A stretch of 64,000 nt of DNA from Nonomuraea deserti (GCF_004348685.1 NZ_SMKO01000009.1:55024-119023); one strand, 5' to 3'; counted from the first letter of the stretch, positions 50,737 to 60,171 are shown. The notes: generated from the letters alone by a model not told the origin. A program made the numbers and translations.

Positions 50737-52130
50737 GCCTGCTCGAACGCGGGCTTGGCCGCCCGCGCGGGGTCCAGCACGGGGCCCTCGGGGATGAGCT
50801 GGAGCACGTTCGCCGGCACGGGCGTGGCCTGGCTCGCGTCGTAGCCGAGCTTGCCCAGCACGTCGGCGCCCGGCACGGCGTAGCGGCGTCCGTCGGGGGT
50901 GACCAGGTAGTAGGACTGGACCGCCTTCAGCTGGCCGTCGCCGGGCAGGACGCCGGCCAGCACGGCCTTGCCCGGCGGCAGGCGTACGAGGTCGGTGGCG
51001 TCGCCGTGCGCCTGGGGCAGCGTGGCGCCGGTCGTGAGGCGGGCGCGGGTGGATCCCGCGCCCGTGTCGGTGTAGACGGCGCACAGCGGGCGGGCAGGGT
51101 CGTAGGCGGTCATGCGCGGCATGACCGGCGGCAGTCCGTCGGCGGGGATCGTCGTCCGCGAGCGGGGGGCGGCGTTGGCGGTGGCCGTGTCGATGGCGAT
51201 TTCCTTCACCGCGCCGCCGCCGTAGGCCTGCCTGCTATCGGGGTCGCTGAGCAGCAGCGTGGCCTGGCCCTGGGTGACGGGGGCGAGCCCGTCGCCCAGC
51301 ATGACGTACCAGCGGGGCTCGCCGCCGGCCACGCCGTCCGCGCGGAACACCTGGCCCACGGCGGCGGCCTTGCCTCCGGGCCCAGTGACCGGCCTGCCGC
51401 GGCCGCTGATGTCGGGCGCGGCCAGGTCGGGCCCCTCCGGCAGCGCGTTGAGCCAGGCGACCGGCACCGGGGCGGGCGCTGTGGGGGTGAGCCCGCGGGC
51501 GATGCCGCCCGCCACGCGCATGCGGGTGCCGCGCCAGATGGCCCACTGCCGGCCGCCCACGTCGACGAGGATCGCGTCGCCGTCCGCGACCTGCCTGCCG
51601 CCGACCTGGCGACCGGCGACCAGCGTCACGTACGGTTTGCGCCCGGTCGGCTCGGCGCGTTCCTGCACGCAGACGGCCCAGGGGCCCTTGGCCAGGTTCT
51701 CGGGGGCGGGCAGCGAGTCGGGGGCGCCGGGGATGCCGATGGGCGCCCCGCGCTCGTACCCGGCCAGGGCCTCCCGCGCCACGACGCGCTCCTTGATCTG
51801 CCCTGAGGCGAGCACGAGTCGGGCGGAGGCGTAGTTGGCGACGGGGATGAGTCTGCGCTGGTCGTGGCTGTAGACGTAGCCGGCGCCCGTCTCGCGTTCG
51901 ATGACGAGCGTGCCGGACTCCTCGATCGACTTCGTGCCGCTGGGGCGCAGCAGGCCGTAGACGGCGAAGCCGACGCACAGCAGGACCGCCACCATGATCC
52001 CGGCCAGGAACCCGATGTTCTGCCGGCGCAGCGGCCACTCGGGCTGGTTGGGCTGGGCGCGCAGCAGGGCCAGCCCGATGCGCTGGACGGTGAGGCGGTA
52101 CGCCTGGTAAAGGTCGCGCTGGCTGTGCAC
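50730..52130 (-). CDS. eccB: Type VII secretion protein EccB
   Basis: The 466-residue protein starts at GTG 52130 with AAGGGG upstream. It begins with the EccB signature (HSQRDLYQAYRLTVQRIGLALLR), has one membrane helix (IGFLAGIMVAVLLCVGFAVYGLL), then a large extracytoplasmic domain with the EccB repeats (LPEGPDLAAPDISGRGRPV, RWYVMLGDGLAPVTQGQATLLLSD, YYLVTPDGRRYAVPGADVLGKLGY). EccB is a core component of the ESX membrane complex. Its 3' end overlaps the convergent transglycosylase gene by 7 bp. Confidence 0.92.
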   Translation of the reverse strand: MHSQRDLYQAYRLTVQRIGLALLRAQPNQPEWPLRRQNIGFLAGIMVAVLLCVGFAVYGLLRPSGTKSIEESGTLVIERETGAGYVYSHDQRRLIPVANYASARLVLASGQIKERVVAREALAGYERGAPIGIPGAPDSLPAPENLAKGPWAVCVQERAEPTGRKPYVTLVAGRQVGGRQVADGDAILVDVGGRQWAIWRGTRMRVAGGIARGLTPTAPAPVPVAWLNALPEGPDLAAPDISGRGRPVTGPGGKAAAVGQVFRADGVAGGEPRWYVMLGDGLAPVTQGQATLLLSDPDSRQAYGGGAVKEIAIDTATANAAPRSRTTIPADGLPPVMPRMTAYDPARPLCAVYTDTGAGSTRARLTTGATLPQAHGDATDLVRLPPGKAVLAGVLPGDGQLKAVQSYYLVTPDGRRYAVPGADVLGKLGYDASQATPVPANVLQLIPEGPVLDPARAAKPAFEQAQ

Positions 52131-52169
52131 TAACGCCCCTTGCTTCCCACTAGTACTTACTAAACCCAA

Positions 52170-52183
52170 TTTATCGGGATAAA
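52170..52183. promoter_or_regulatory. Inverted repeat in the divergent eccB promoter region
   Basis: TTTATC-gg-GATAAA is a perfect 6-bp inverted repeat in an AT-rich patch between eccB and the divergent 105-residue gene; AGTACT lies nearby (52153). It is a plausible regulator site for both transcripts. Confidence 0.4.
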
Positions 52184-52279
52184 AGATGCGAAGCCGCACG
52201 GTATCGCAGAGGCGAACAATGATGGGCCGGTGAATGACGTTCCCGGCCACTCCCCCGGCCGCGTTCCACAATGATGATC

Positions 52280-52597
52280 GTGAATCAGGACACCCGCTAC
52301 ATCACTCCCGACGCGATCGGCGAGGTGCGCCGCGACCTCAGGGAGGACCTGCTGCCGCTCCTTGCGGAGATCCGCCGGATCCTCGAGGAGAACAGGTCGC
52401 TCGACTTCCCCGGGTGGGGGCCGCTGGGCGAGTGGACGGCGGGCGCGCTCTACCGGTCGCTCATCGACGCGTTCGTCCGTGACACCGACGCGGCGCTCGG
52501 CGTCGTCAGGACGTGGGAGGGCGAGCACCTGCGCTTCGCCGAGCACAACTGGCGCGCGGCCGAGGACCTCGCCGTACGGCGGGTGGGGCGGCCGTGA
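52280..52597 (+). CDS. WXG100-like small protein, type VII locus
   Basis: The protein has 105 residues from GTG 52280, seven bases after CACAAT (52267-52272); ATG 52271 is in frame. It is helical with DFPGWGPLGEWTAGALYRSLIDAF, where WGPLG sits at the turn expected of WXG100 proteins. Its stop overlaps the next gene by GTGA. It is likely a secreted subunit or chaperone-like partner of the protein encoded next. Confidence 0.6.
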   Translation: MNQDTRYITPDAIGEVRRDLREDLLPLLAEIRRILEENRSLDFPGWGPLGEWTAGALYRSLIDAFVRDTDAALGVVRTWEGEHLRFAEHNWRAAEDLAVRRVGRP

Positions 52598-53436
52598 CCC
52601 GCAGGGTGGCCGGACGGGCCAGGGACGGCTCCCCGCTGCGCCCGCTGCCGAAGATCCCGCCCGATCCCAGGGCCGTGCAGGACATCCTGCGCAAGGCGGG
52701 GCGGCTGGAGCCGTCCGTGCTCGTCGGCCTGCTGGCCACCGCCCCGGCCGTGGCGAACGTGCCGGCCATCTGGACGGCCGCCGCCAACCTCCAGGCGGGC
52801 GTGGGCGGCCGGCTCGACAAGGGCGCCAACAACGTGCTCACCGGCCTGATCAACGCCTCGGGGCAGAGGTGGATCGCCGAGGACCAGAAGGCGTTCGCCG
52901 ACGCGGCCGCCGTGCTGCGGACGCACCTCGACGTGCTCCGCACCAACGTGCAGTGGGCGGCGGGGCACGTCGACGGCATCGGCGACGGTTTCCTCGTCTA
53001 CTGGGGAGCCGCGCTCAAGATTGCGCAGGAGACGTACCTGCGGCTGGCCGCGTTGCAGGTGCTCGCGCTGGCCCCGCAGACCAGGGTGGCGGCGAGGATC
53101 GCGATGCGCAGAACGGGCGCGCAGGCGAGCGCGGCGCTGGCCGCGTCGACCGGGCGGCTGGGGCGTTTCCTCGGCTCGCTCGGCTTCAAGGACGTGCTGA
53201 GCGGCGTCGCGGCGGGGATCGGCGGCTCGGCCGTCGTGCAGCTCGCGTTCATGCGGCCGGACGGCGGCGCGGCGGTCGACTTCACCGAGGCGGCCGTCGA
53301 CACCGCGAGGGCGGGCACGTTCGCCGAGCCCGAGCAGGGCAGGCCCCTGCCGGACGCCACGCGGTCCTTCGACTGGCGGGTCAGGACGGCCGGCGGCGAC
53401 ATGAGCCTGGACGACGTGGTCAGGGACAGGAACTAG
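52594..53436 (+). CDS. Type VII locus helical protein, 280 aa
   Basis: The protein starts at GTG 52594 (GTGA overlap) and is not assigned to a known family. It is long and mostly helical, with NLQAGVGGRLDKGANNVL, NVQWAAGHVDGIGDGF and a weakly hydrophobic segment (DVLSGVAAGIGGSAVVQLAF) near residue 210. It lacks a signal peptide. It may be a type VII substrate. Its TAG stop shares the four bases CTAG with the stop of the convergent eccD gene. Confidence 0.55.
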   Translation: MTRRVAGRARDGSPLRPLPKIPPDPRAVQDILRKAGRLEPSVLVGLLATAPAVANVPAIWTAAANLQAGVGGRLDKGANNVLTGLINASGQRWIAEDQKAFADAAAVLRTHLDVLRTNVQWAAGHVDGIGDGFLVYWGAALKIAQETYLRLAALQVLALAPQTRVAARIAMRRTGAQASAALAASTGRLGRFLGSLGFKDVLSGVAAGIGGSAVVQLAFMRPDGGAAVDFTEAAVDTARAGTFAEPEQGRPLPDATRSFDWRVRTAGGDMSLDDVVRDRN

Positions 53437-54818
53437 CCGACCAGGCCGCGGATGGTCTCGTACAGGTCCAGTACGGCCAGCGCCAGCGGGATCAGCGCGA
53501 TCATCAGCAGGATGTCCATGATGTCGCCCATCCGGCCCCAGAACGGGGACGGCCGCCCGGACGTGAGCCACAACGCCGTGCCCGCCACGCCCAGGGCCAG
53601 CACCACCAGCGCGGGGACGATGCCGTAGAGCACCGTCCCGTCCGCCGCCCCGGACACGGCCCCGGCGGCGGCCAGCACCACCCCCGCCATGGCCGTGGTC
53701 AGCAGCCAGACGCGCTGGCCACGGCCCTCGAAGACGCGGGCCCGCATGAGCATCGACACCGACAACGCCGCGCTCATCGCGGTCGCGGCCCAGGCGCCGT
53801 CGAGGACGAGCAGCACCTGGGCGCCGAGCACGACGAGTGCCACCCCGCCGAGCAGCCCGCCGCAGAAGCGGTCGGCGACCACCGTCTTGTCGATCACCAG
53901 CTCGCCGTCGAGGTCGCTGCCCTCGCGCCGCAGTTCCTCGGCCGTCGTCGGCAGCGCGGGCAGCGGCATGCCCGCCAGCCGGAACGACAGGGACGGGATC
54001 GCCGTCGTCAGCCCCACCGCGAGCGCCGCCAGCACCGCCGCCACCCCGGCCGCGGCCAGGTCGAAGCCCATGACCAGCCCCGACGCCAGCAGCCCGCAGA
54101 ACGCGGCGGCGGCCACGCCGAGGAACGCCGGCAACCCTTCCGCGACCGCGAACCCGGTCGCCGTGGCCAGCATCAGCACCACGCCGCAGGCGGACAGCAG
54201 GTTGGCCGGCTGGAGGATGGCGCCGTCCGTGGCCGGCCCGAGCAGCCCGGCGACGAACCCGTACGGCAGGGCCGCGTACCCGATGACCGCGCCCGACCGC
54301 GCGTCGCCGAGCGCCCGTGACAGCGCCGCCGCGACCAGCAGCAGGACCAGCGCGACGACCCCCGCGACCAGGGCCGCGGGCGCCCAGGGCGGCCCGGTCG
54401 CGAGCAGCGCGGCGGCGCCCGTGCCGAGCAGGGCGGCGGCGGCGCGCAGGCCGTAGGACCTGGTGGTGGCCGGCTGCCAGCGGCCGGTGCGCTCCAGCAC
54501 GCCCGTCGCGACAGCGTCGGCCACGTCGTCGAAGACGACCTCCGGCAGCTCGTGCCCGCGCGGGCGCAGGTGCAGCAGTTCGCCGTCGCGCACGGCCAGC
54601 TCGGACAGCGTGGCGTCGAGGCCGAACGGCGGCCCGCCGAGCCGCTGGAGCACCCAGCCGCCGTGGGCCAGGCCCGCCTCCGCGAGCCCCTCCCCCGCGA
54701 TGCGCAGGAGGGTGGGCAGCAGGTTGCCCAGCGGCATGTCGGGCGGCAGGCCGACGTCCAGGAATCCGCGCGGGGTCACGACGGTGACCCGGCACAGGTC
54801 GGTTCCGGTGGCACTCAC
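53433..54818 (-). CDS. eccD: Type VII secretion integral membrane protein EccD
   Basis: The 461-residue protein starts at GTG 54818; TAAACT on the minus strand (54826-54831) is seven bases upstream, indicating a leaderless start. Residues 1-90 form the ubiquitin-like YukD domain (CRVTVVTPRGFLDVGLPPDM, LRRLGGPPFG-like VLQRLGGPPFGLDATLSELA). About eleven membrane helices follow. The central hydrophilic loop (PTTAEELRREGSDLDGELV) is short. EccD dimers form the central channel-like part of the ESX complex. Confidence 0.9.
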   Translation of the reverse strand: MSATGTDLCRVTVVTPRGFLDVGLPPDMPLGNLLPTLLRIAGEGLAEAGLAHGGWVLQRLGGPPFGLDATLSELAVRDGELLHLRPRGHELPEVVFDDVADAVATGVLERTGRWQPATTRSYGLRAAAALLGTGAAALLATGPPWAPAALVAGVVALVLLLVAAALSRALGDARSGAVIGYAALPYGFVAGLLGPATDGAILQPANLLSACGVVLMLATATGFAVAEGLPAFLGVAAAAFCGLLASGLVMGFDLAAAGVAAVLAALAVGLTTAIPSLSFRLAGMPLPALPTTAEELRREGSDLDGELVIDKTVVADRFCGGLLGGVALVVLGAQVLLVLDGAWAATAMSAALSVSMLMRARVFEGRGQRVWLLTTAMAGVVLAAAGAVSGAADGTVLYGIVPALVVLALGVAGTALWLTSGRPSPFWGRMGDIMDILLMIALIPLALAVLDLYETIRGLVG

Positions 54819-54897
54819 CCAGCCGAGTTTATGGATTGCCCATCGTGCGCGACGCGCTAAAAACATCGAGGAATTTTGAAATATCGCATATAACGCT

Positions 54898-57800
54898 ATG
54901 TCAGAGGCTTTTATGGCTCTGATGAGTGGCAGCCTGATCGTGGTCCGCAGGCCCGAGCGGCGCACCCCGCCCGAGCCTCCCGGCGGCGAGGTGTTGCTGG
55001 AGTCGCCTCCGGAGATCCCCGAGACCGTGACCGGCGGCGGGCTGACACAGTTGCTGACGTACCTGCCCATGATCGCCGGGGCCGGGGCGATGGCGCTGAT
55101 GGTCACCGGCGGCGGCACCGGCAACCCGATCATGATGGTGTCCAGCGGCCTGTTCGCGGTCTCCATGATCGGCATGACCGTGGGCCAGATGATGCGCAAC
55201 GCCGGCGAGCGCAAGAACCAGCTCAACGGCCAGCGCCGCGACTACTACCGATACCTCGAACAGGTCAGAAAGCGGGTCCGCGGCGCCGCCGCGCAGCAAC
55301 ACCGGGCCATGTCGTGGAACCATCCCGACCCTGCCGCCCTCTGGTCGCTGGTGATGACCAGCCGGCTGTGGGAGCGGCGGCCCCGCGACGACGACTTCGC
55401 CCAGATCAGGATCGCCACCTCGGCGCAGCGGCTGGCGCTGCCGATGATCCCGCCGGAGACCAAGCCGATCGAGGACCTCGACCCGATGACGGCGGGCGCG
55501 CTGCGGCGCTTCGTCCGCACTCACGCCACCGTTCCGGGGCTGCCGGTCGCGCTGGCGCTGCACTCGTTCGCCAGGATCGCGATCACCGGGGATCCGGTGG
55601 CCGTGCGCGACCTCGTCCGCGCCGCGCTGGCGCAGGCGGCCGCGCTGCACTCGCCGGAGGAGCTGCGGATCTCGGTGTGCGCAGGCGGGGAACGGGCCGC
55701 CGAATGGGAGCCGGTGAAGTGGCTGCCGCACGCCCTGCACCCGACCGAGGAGGACGGCGCCGGCCCGGTACGGCTGGTGGTGCGCGACCTCGGCGAGCTG
55801 GACGCCCTGCTGGCGTTCGAGCTGAAGGACCGGCCCCGGTTCAGCAAGGGGCTCGCGCCGGACGCGCTGCCGTACCACGTCGTGGTGGTCGACGGCGGCA
55901 CGGTGCCCGCGGGCAGCCAGCTCGCCCTGGACGTCATCGAGGGCGTCACCGTCATCGACCTCGGCGGGGCGACCCCGCAGGCGCCCGCGCAGCTCACCCT
56001 GCGCCTCGACGTCGGCCCCGACGAGGTGGTCAGGGTCGTCGAGGACGAGCTCGGAAAGGAGCTCAGGTCGGGGCTCGGCCGGCCCGACCGGATGGCGCGG
56101 CCCGCGTTCGCCGCCCTGGTCAGGCAGCTCGCGCCTATGCGCGCAGGCTCCGGCGGCAAGGAGGAGCAGCAGGACGTGTTCGCCACGAACACGACCCTCA
56201 CCGACCTGCTCAGGATCGGCGACGCGCGGCGGTTGTCGCCCGCGTCCACCTGGCAAGCCCGCCCGGTCAGGAACCGGCTGCGGGTCCCGATCGGGCTCGG
56301 CGCCGACGGGCGGCCGGTCGAGCTCGACATCAAGGAGGCCGCGCAGGGCGGCATGGGACCGCATGGGCTGGTGGTCGGCGCGACCGGTTCGGGCAAGTCG
56401 GAACTGCTGCGCACGCTGGTGCTGGCGCTGGCGATCACGCACTCGTCCGAGACGCTGAACTTCGTGCTCGTCGACTTCAAGGGCGGCGCCACCTTCCTCG
56501 GCCTCGACGCGCTGCCGCACGTCTCGGCCGTCATCACCAACCTGGAGGACGAGCTGCCCCTGGTCGACCGCATGCACGACGCGCTCCACGGCGAGATGGT
56601 GCGCCGCCAGGAGCTGCTGCGCGCGGCCGGCAACCACGCCTCGCTGCGCGACTACGAGCAGGCCCGCGAGCAGGGCGCCGACCTGCGTCCGCTGCCGACG
56701 CTGTTCATCGTGCTGGACGAGTTCAGCGAGCTGCTGACGGCCAAACCGGAGTTCGCCGAGCTGTTCGTGATGATCGGGCGGCTCGGACGGTCGCTGGGCG
56801 TGCACCTGCTGCTGGCCTCGCAGCGGCTGGAGTCGGGGCGGCTGCGCGGGCTGGACACGCACCTGTCGTACCGGATCGGGCTGCGCACCTTCTCGGCGGC
56901 CGAGAGCCGGGCCGTGCTCGGGGTGGCGGACGCGTACTCGCTGCCGCCCGAGCCGGGCAACGCCTACCTGATGTTCGAGACCACGGGCATGACGCGGTTC
57001 AAGGCCGCGTACGTGTCGGGGCCGTACCAGCCGGACGCGGCGCGCCACCGGGCGGCGCCGACGCGCTCGGGCCACCGCGGGAAGATCATCTGGTACGGCA
57101 CCGAGCGCGTCCCCCTGCCGCCGGTGACTGAGACGCCCCCGCGGGAGGACGAAGGGGAGAAGCAGGCCAAGCAGGACAGCCTGCTGGACATCGTGGTCGG
57201 GCGGCTGACCGGCCAGGGGCCGGCCGCGCACCGGATCTGGCTGCCGCCGCTCAAGGAGCCCACCTCGCTCGACCGCCTGCTGCCGCCCATCGAAGCCACC
57301 CCCGGGCACGGCCTCACCGCGGCGGGCGTCGCGCGCGAGCGGCCGGGGAGGCTGCACGCCGTGGCCGCCATCGTGGACAGCCCGTTCGACCAGCGGCGCG
57401 ACCCGTACTGGCTGGACCTGTCGGGAGCCGGGGGCAACGTCGCCGTCGTCGGCGCGCCGCAGACCGGCAAGAGCACGCTGCTGCGCACGCTGATCGCCTC
57501 GCTCGCGCTCACGCACACCCCCAAGGAGGTGCAGTTCTACTGCCTCGACTTCGGCGGCGGCACCCTCTCGTCGTTGTCCGGGCTGCCGCACGTCGGCGGC
57601 GTCGCCACCCGGCTCGACGCCGACGCGGTGCGCAGGACCGTGGCCGAGCTGAAGACGCTGCTCGACCGCCGCGAGCGGCTCTTCGTGGAGCGCGGGATCG
57701 ACTCCATGGCCACCTACCGCAGGATGGTCGCCTCGGGCGCGTACGAGGGCGACGGCTGGGGGGACGTGTTCCTCGTCGTGGACGGCTGGGCGATCGTGCG

Positions 57801-58917
57801 CCAGGAGTACGAGCAACTCGAACCCGACGTCGGCGACCTCGTCACCCGTGGTCTCGGCTTCGGCATCCACGTCGTCGGCACCGCCAACCGGTGGATGGAG
57901 TTCCGTTCGGCCATCCGCGACCTGCTCGGCACCCGGCTGGAACTGAAGCTCGGCGACACGTTCGACAGCGAGATCGACCGCAAGGCGGCGGCCAACGTCC
58001 CCGAGGGGGCTCCTGGACGCGGGCTCACCCGCGAGGCGCTGCACTTCCTCGCCGCGCTGCCGCGCATCGACGGCCGTTCCACCGTGGCCGACCTGTCCGA
58101 CGGCGTGACCGCCTTCGTCGAGGCGGCCGCGGCGGCCTGGCACGACCACCCGGCCCCGCCCGTACGCCTGCTGCCCGCCCTGCTGCCCGCGCACACGCTG
58201 CCGCGCGGCACCGGTGACCCGGCCGAAGGAGGGGCCCGCGTGCCGATCGGCATCGACGAGGCCGCCCTGGCGCCCGTGTCGCTGGACTTCGACGCCGACC
58301 CGCACTTCGTCGTGTTCGGCGACACCGAGACCGGCAAGACCAACCTGCTGCGCCTGGTCGCCGCCGGCATCGCGGACACGCACACGCCTCTGCAGGCGCG
58401 GTTCGTCGTCATCGACTACCGTCGCACGCTGCTCGACGCCACCGACACCGAGCACCGCATCGGCTACGCCGCCTCCAGCACCGCCGCCGCCACCCTGCTG
58501 CAGGGCGTGCAGGAGGTGCTGCAGACGCGCCTGCCGCCGCCCGACCTCACCTCGGAACAACTGCGGACGCGCAGCTGGTGGACCGGGCAGGACCTGTACG
58601 TGATCGTGGACGACTACGACCTCGTGGCCACCTCCGCCAACCCGCTCACCGTGCTCGGCGACCTGCTGCCGCAGGCCAGGGACATCGGCCTGCACCTGGT
58701 GCTGGCCCGGTCCATGGGCGGGGCGGGACGCAGCATGCTCGACCCGATCGTTCGGCGGCTGAAGGAGATGAACTCGCCGGCCGTGCTGCTGTCGGGGCCG
58801 AGGGACGAGGGTCAGCTGTTCGGCAACGTACGGCCGCGCAAGCTCCCGGTGGGACGCGGCCTCTACGTGGACCGGCGGTCGGGCGAGAAACTCATCCAGA
58901 CCGCCTACCTGGGCTGA
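54898..58917 (+). CDS. eccC: Type VII secretion ATPase EccC, three-ATPase form
   Basis: The 1339-residue protein begins with the EccC N-terminus (VRRPERRTPPEPPGGEVLLE) and two membrane helices (about 50-95). ATPase domain 1 has Walker A GATGSGKSE (about 494) and Walker B LFIVLDEFSELL. Domain 2 has GAPQTGKST (about 852) and DVFLVVDGWAIV, with Gly where Glu is expected. Domain 3 has GDTETGKTN (about 1141) and DLYVIVDDYDLV. It is the single-chain EccCa-EccCb form found outside ESX-1. Domains 2 and 3 probably bind rather than hydrolyse ATP. Start may be ATG 54898, 54913 (after AGAGG) or 54922. Confidence 0.93.
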   Translation: MSEAFMALMSGSLIVVRRPERRTPPEPPGGEVLLESPPEIPETVTGGGLTQLLTYLPMIAGAGAMALMVTGGGTGNPIMMVSSGLFAVSMIGMTVGQMMRNAGERKNQLNGQRRDYYRYLEQVRKRVRGAAAQQHRAMSWNHPDPAALWSLVMTSRLWERRPRDDDFAQIRIATSAQRLALPMIPPETKPIEDLDPMTAGALRRFVRTHATVPGLPVALALHSFARIAITGDPVAVRDLVRAALAQAAALHSPEELRISVCAGGERAAEWEPVKWLPHALHPTEEDGAGPVRLVVRDLGELDALLAFELKDRPRFSKGLAPDALPYHVVVVDGGTVPAGSQLALDVIEGVTVIDLGGATPQAPAQLTLRLDVGPDEVVRVVEDELGKELRSGLGRPDRMARPAFAALVRQLAPMRAGSGGKEEQQDVFATNTTLTDLLRIGDARRLSPASTWQARPVRNRLRVPIGLGADGRPVELDIKEAAQGGMGPHGLVVGATGSGKSELLRTLVLALAITHSSETLNFVLVDFKGGATFLGLDALPHVSAVITNLEDELPLVDRMHDALHGEMVRRQELLRAAGNHASLRDYEQAREQGADLRPLPTLFIVLDEFSELLTAKPEFAELFVMIGRLGRSLGVHLLLASQRLESGRLRGLDTHLSYRIGLRTFSAAESRAVLGVADAYSLPPEPGNAYLMFETTGMTRFKAAYVSGPYQPDAARHRAAPTRSGHRGKIIWYGTERVPLPPVTETPPREDEGEKQAKQDSLLDIVVGRLTGQGPAAHRIWLPPLKEPTSLDRLLPPIEATPGHGLTAAGVARERPGRLHAVAAIVDSPFDQRRDPYWLDLSGAGGNVAVVGAPQTGKSTLLRTLIASLALTHTPKEVQFYCLDFGGGTLSSLSGLPHVGGVATRLDADAVRRTVAELKTLLDRRERLFVERGIDSMATYRRMVASGAYEGDGWGDVFLVVDGWAIVRQEYEQLEPDVGDLVTRGLGFGIHVVGTANRWMEFRSAIRDLLGTRLELKLGDTFDSEIDRKAAANVPEGAPGRGLTREALHFLAALPRIDGRSTVADLSDGVTAFVEAAAAAWHDHPAPPVRLLPALLPAHTLPRGTGDPAEGGARVPIGIDEAALAPVSLDFDADPHFVVFGDTETGKTNLLRLVAAGIADTHTPLQARFVVIDYRRTLLDATDTEHRIGYAASSTAAATLLQGVQEVLQTRLPPPDLTSEQLRTRSWWTGQDLYVIVDDYDLVATSANPLTVLGDLLPQARDIGLHLVLARSMGGAGRSMLDPIVRRLKEMNSPAVLLSGPRDEGQLFGNVRPRKLPVGRGLYVDRRSGEKLIQTAYLG

Positions 58918-58938
58918 AGGGCTTCAGGGGAGCGGGTT

Positions 58939-59367
58939 TCAGGGGCCGAGGTCGCGCTGGATGCGGGCCAGCTCGGCCGTCGCCTGGTCCATGGCGGACT
59001 CGTACGCCTCCCGCGCCTCCCGCATGCGCACGTCGGCGGGGTTGTTCCCGGCGGCCAGGTCGAGCGGCCCCTCCCCCAGGACGTCGCGGAGCAGCTCGGC
59101 CGACTTGGCCTGCATGTCGGCCAGCGCCTCCGCGATCAGGCTCAGGATCGTCTGCGACAACCGCTGCGAGCCCCACCGCATGGCGCGCGGGTCGATGTCG
59201 AGCCCCGTGACGCCCTGCACCGAGCACTCGACCGTCACCAGCTTGCCGGGGTCGCGGGCGACGCCCTTGACGTCGAGCACCTGCCGGTAGAGCTCGTCCA
59301 GCTCGGCGGCGGGCCGCTGGGCCTCGGCCACCAGCCGGTCGATGGCCTCCTCGTCGAACTCAGCCAT
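58939..59367 (-). CDS. YbaB/EbfC-like protein in the type VII locus
   Basis: The 142-residue protein has the YbaB layout: an N-terminal helix (FDEEAIDRLVAEAQRPAAEL), strands with LVTVECSVQGVTGLDIDPRAM and a C-terminal helix (RLSQTILSLIAEALADMQAKSAELL). YbaB proteins bind DNA non-specifically as dimers. The role in secretion loci is unknown. It is the last gene of the minus-strand operon that starts with the mycosin. Confidence 0.75.
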   Translation of the reverse strand: MAEFDEEAIDRLVAEAQRPAAELDELYRQVLDVKGVARDPGKLVTVECSVQGVTGLDIDPRAMRWGSQRLSQTILSLIAEALADMQAKSAELLRDVLGEGPLDLAAGNNPADVRMREAREAYESAMDQATAELARIQRDLGP

Positions 59368-59391
59368 CAGGCGGTCACCCTTCCCCTGTCA

Positions 59392-60159
59392 TCACGCGCT
59401 CTGCGCGGGGCCGGTCTGATCCGCGCTTCCCGCAGACCCGGTCAGGTCCGCGCTTGCGGCGGAACCGGGCACCTGCGGCGAGCTCTCCAGCTGGTTGCCG
59501 CTGATCCGGTCCGCGACCGCCGACTGGCCCATCGACCCGGCGGTCAGCGCGACCGCGCCGCCCAGCACCGCCTGCTTGACCGGCGACATCTGCGCCAGCT
59601 TCTGCACCACCTTGCCGAGCACACCCTTGCCGCTCCCCGCGAGCGTCTTCGCCCTCGCCGCGAGCGTCCCCGCCTGGTGGTCCGCCCTGCGGCCGAACCC
59701 GGTCGCGGCCACCTCGGCGGCCGCCCTCGTGAAGGGGTTCGCCGCGGCGACCCTGTGCATCACGCCCGCCGCGAGGATGCTCGCGCCGGTGGCGAAGACG
59801 GCCTTGCCCAGGACGTCGTACACGTTGGCGGTGACGCGCAGGGTGTCGGCCGTCGCCCTCGGCGAGGCGGCCTTCTGCGCGACGTCGTCGGAGTAGGCCA
59901 GCACGGTGCCCTTGTAGAGCTCGGCGCTGCGGGCGGACCACTCGACGCCGCGCGTGGCGGAGTCCACCGTGCCGGGGTGCCGTTCCAGGGCCGAGGCCAG
60001 CCGCTCCCACTCGTCGGCCGCCGCCCGCTGCTGGGCGGTGTCGCCGTACATGAGGGGCAGGAGCAGCGTGGCGTAGCGGGCGCGGCCCCAGCCGAGGAGC
60101 ATCGAGCCGGTCGCCGCCATGGCCGAACCCTCGACCACCGACCACGGTTGTTCAAGCAC
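59392..60159 (-). CDS. Helical type VII locus protein with hydrophobic centre, 255 aa
   Basis: The protein starts at GTG 60159. Residues 50-100 (WERLASALERHPGTVDSATR, VEWSARSAELYKGTVLAYSD) look like a WXG100-type helical hairpin. A hydrophobic segment lies at about 112-135 (YDVLGKAVFATGASILAAGV), and another at 188-205. The C-terminus has short Ser/Ala/Asp repeats (GSAASADLTGSAGSADQTGP). It is probably an effector-chaperone-like or substrate protein for the ESX machine; no known family is recognised. Confidence 0.6.
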   Translation of the reverse strand: MLEQPWSVVEGSAMAATGSMLLGWGRARYATLLLPLMYGDTAQQRAAADEWERLASALERHPGTVDSATRGVEWSARSAELYKGTVLAYSDDVAQKAASPRATADTLRVTANVYDVLGKAVFATGASILAAGVMHRVAAANPFTRAAAEVAATGFGRRADHQAGTLAARAKTLAGSGKGVLGKVVQKLAQMSPVKQAVLGGAVALTAGSMGQSAVADRISGNQLESSPQVPGSAASADLTGSAGSADQTGPAQSA

Positions 60160-60171
60160 GAGGTCTCGCTT

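Noticed and set aside
54901..58695. A 1264-codon open frame antisense to eccC
   Set aside because: High-GC DNA leaves long open frames opposite real genes; its translation is Arg/Gln/Val/His-rich low complexity and matches nothing, while the sense frame is clearly EccC.
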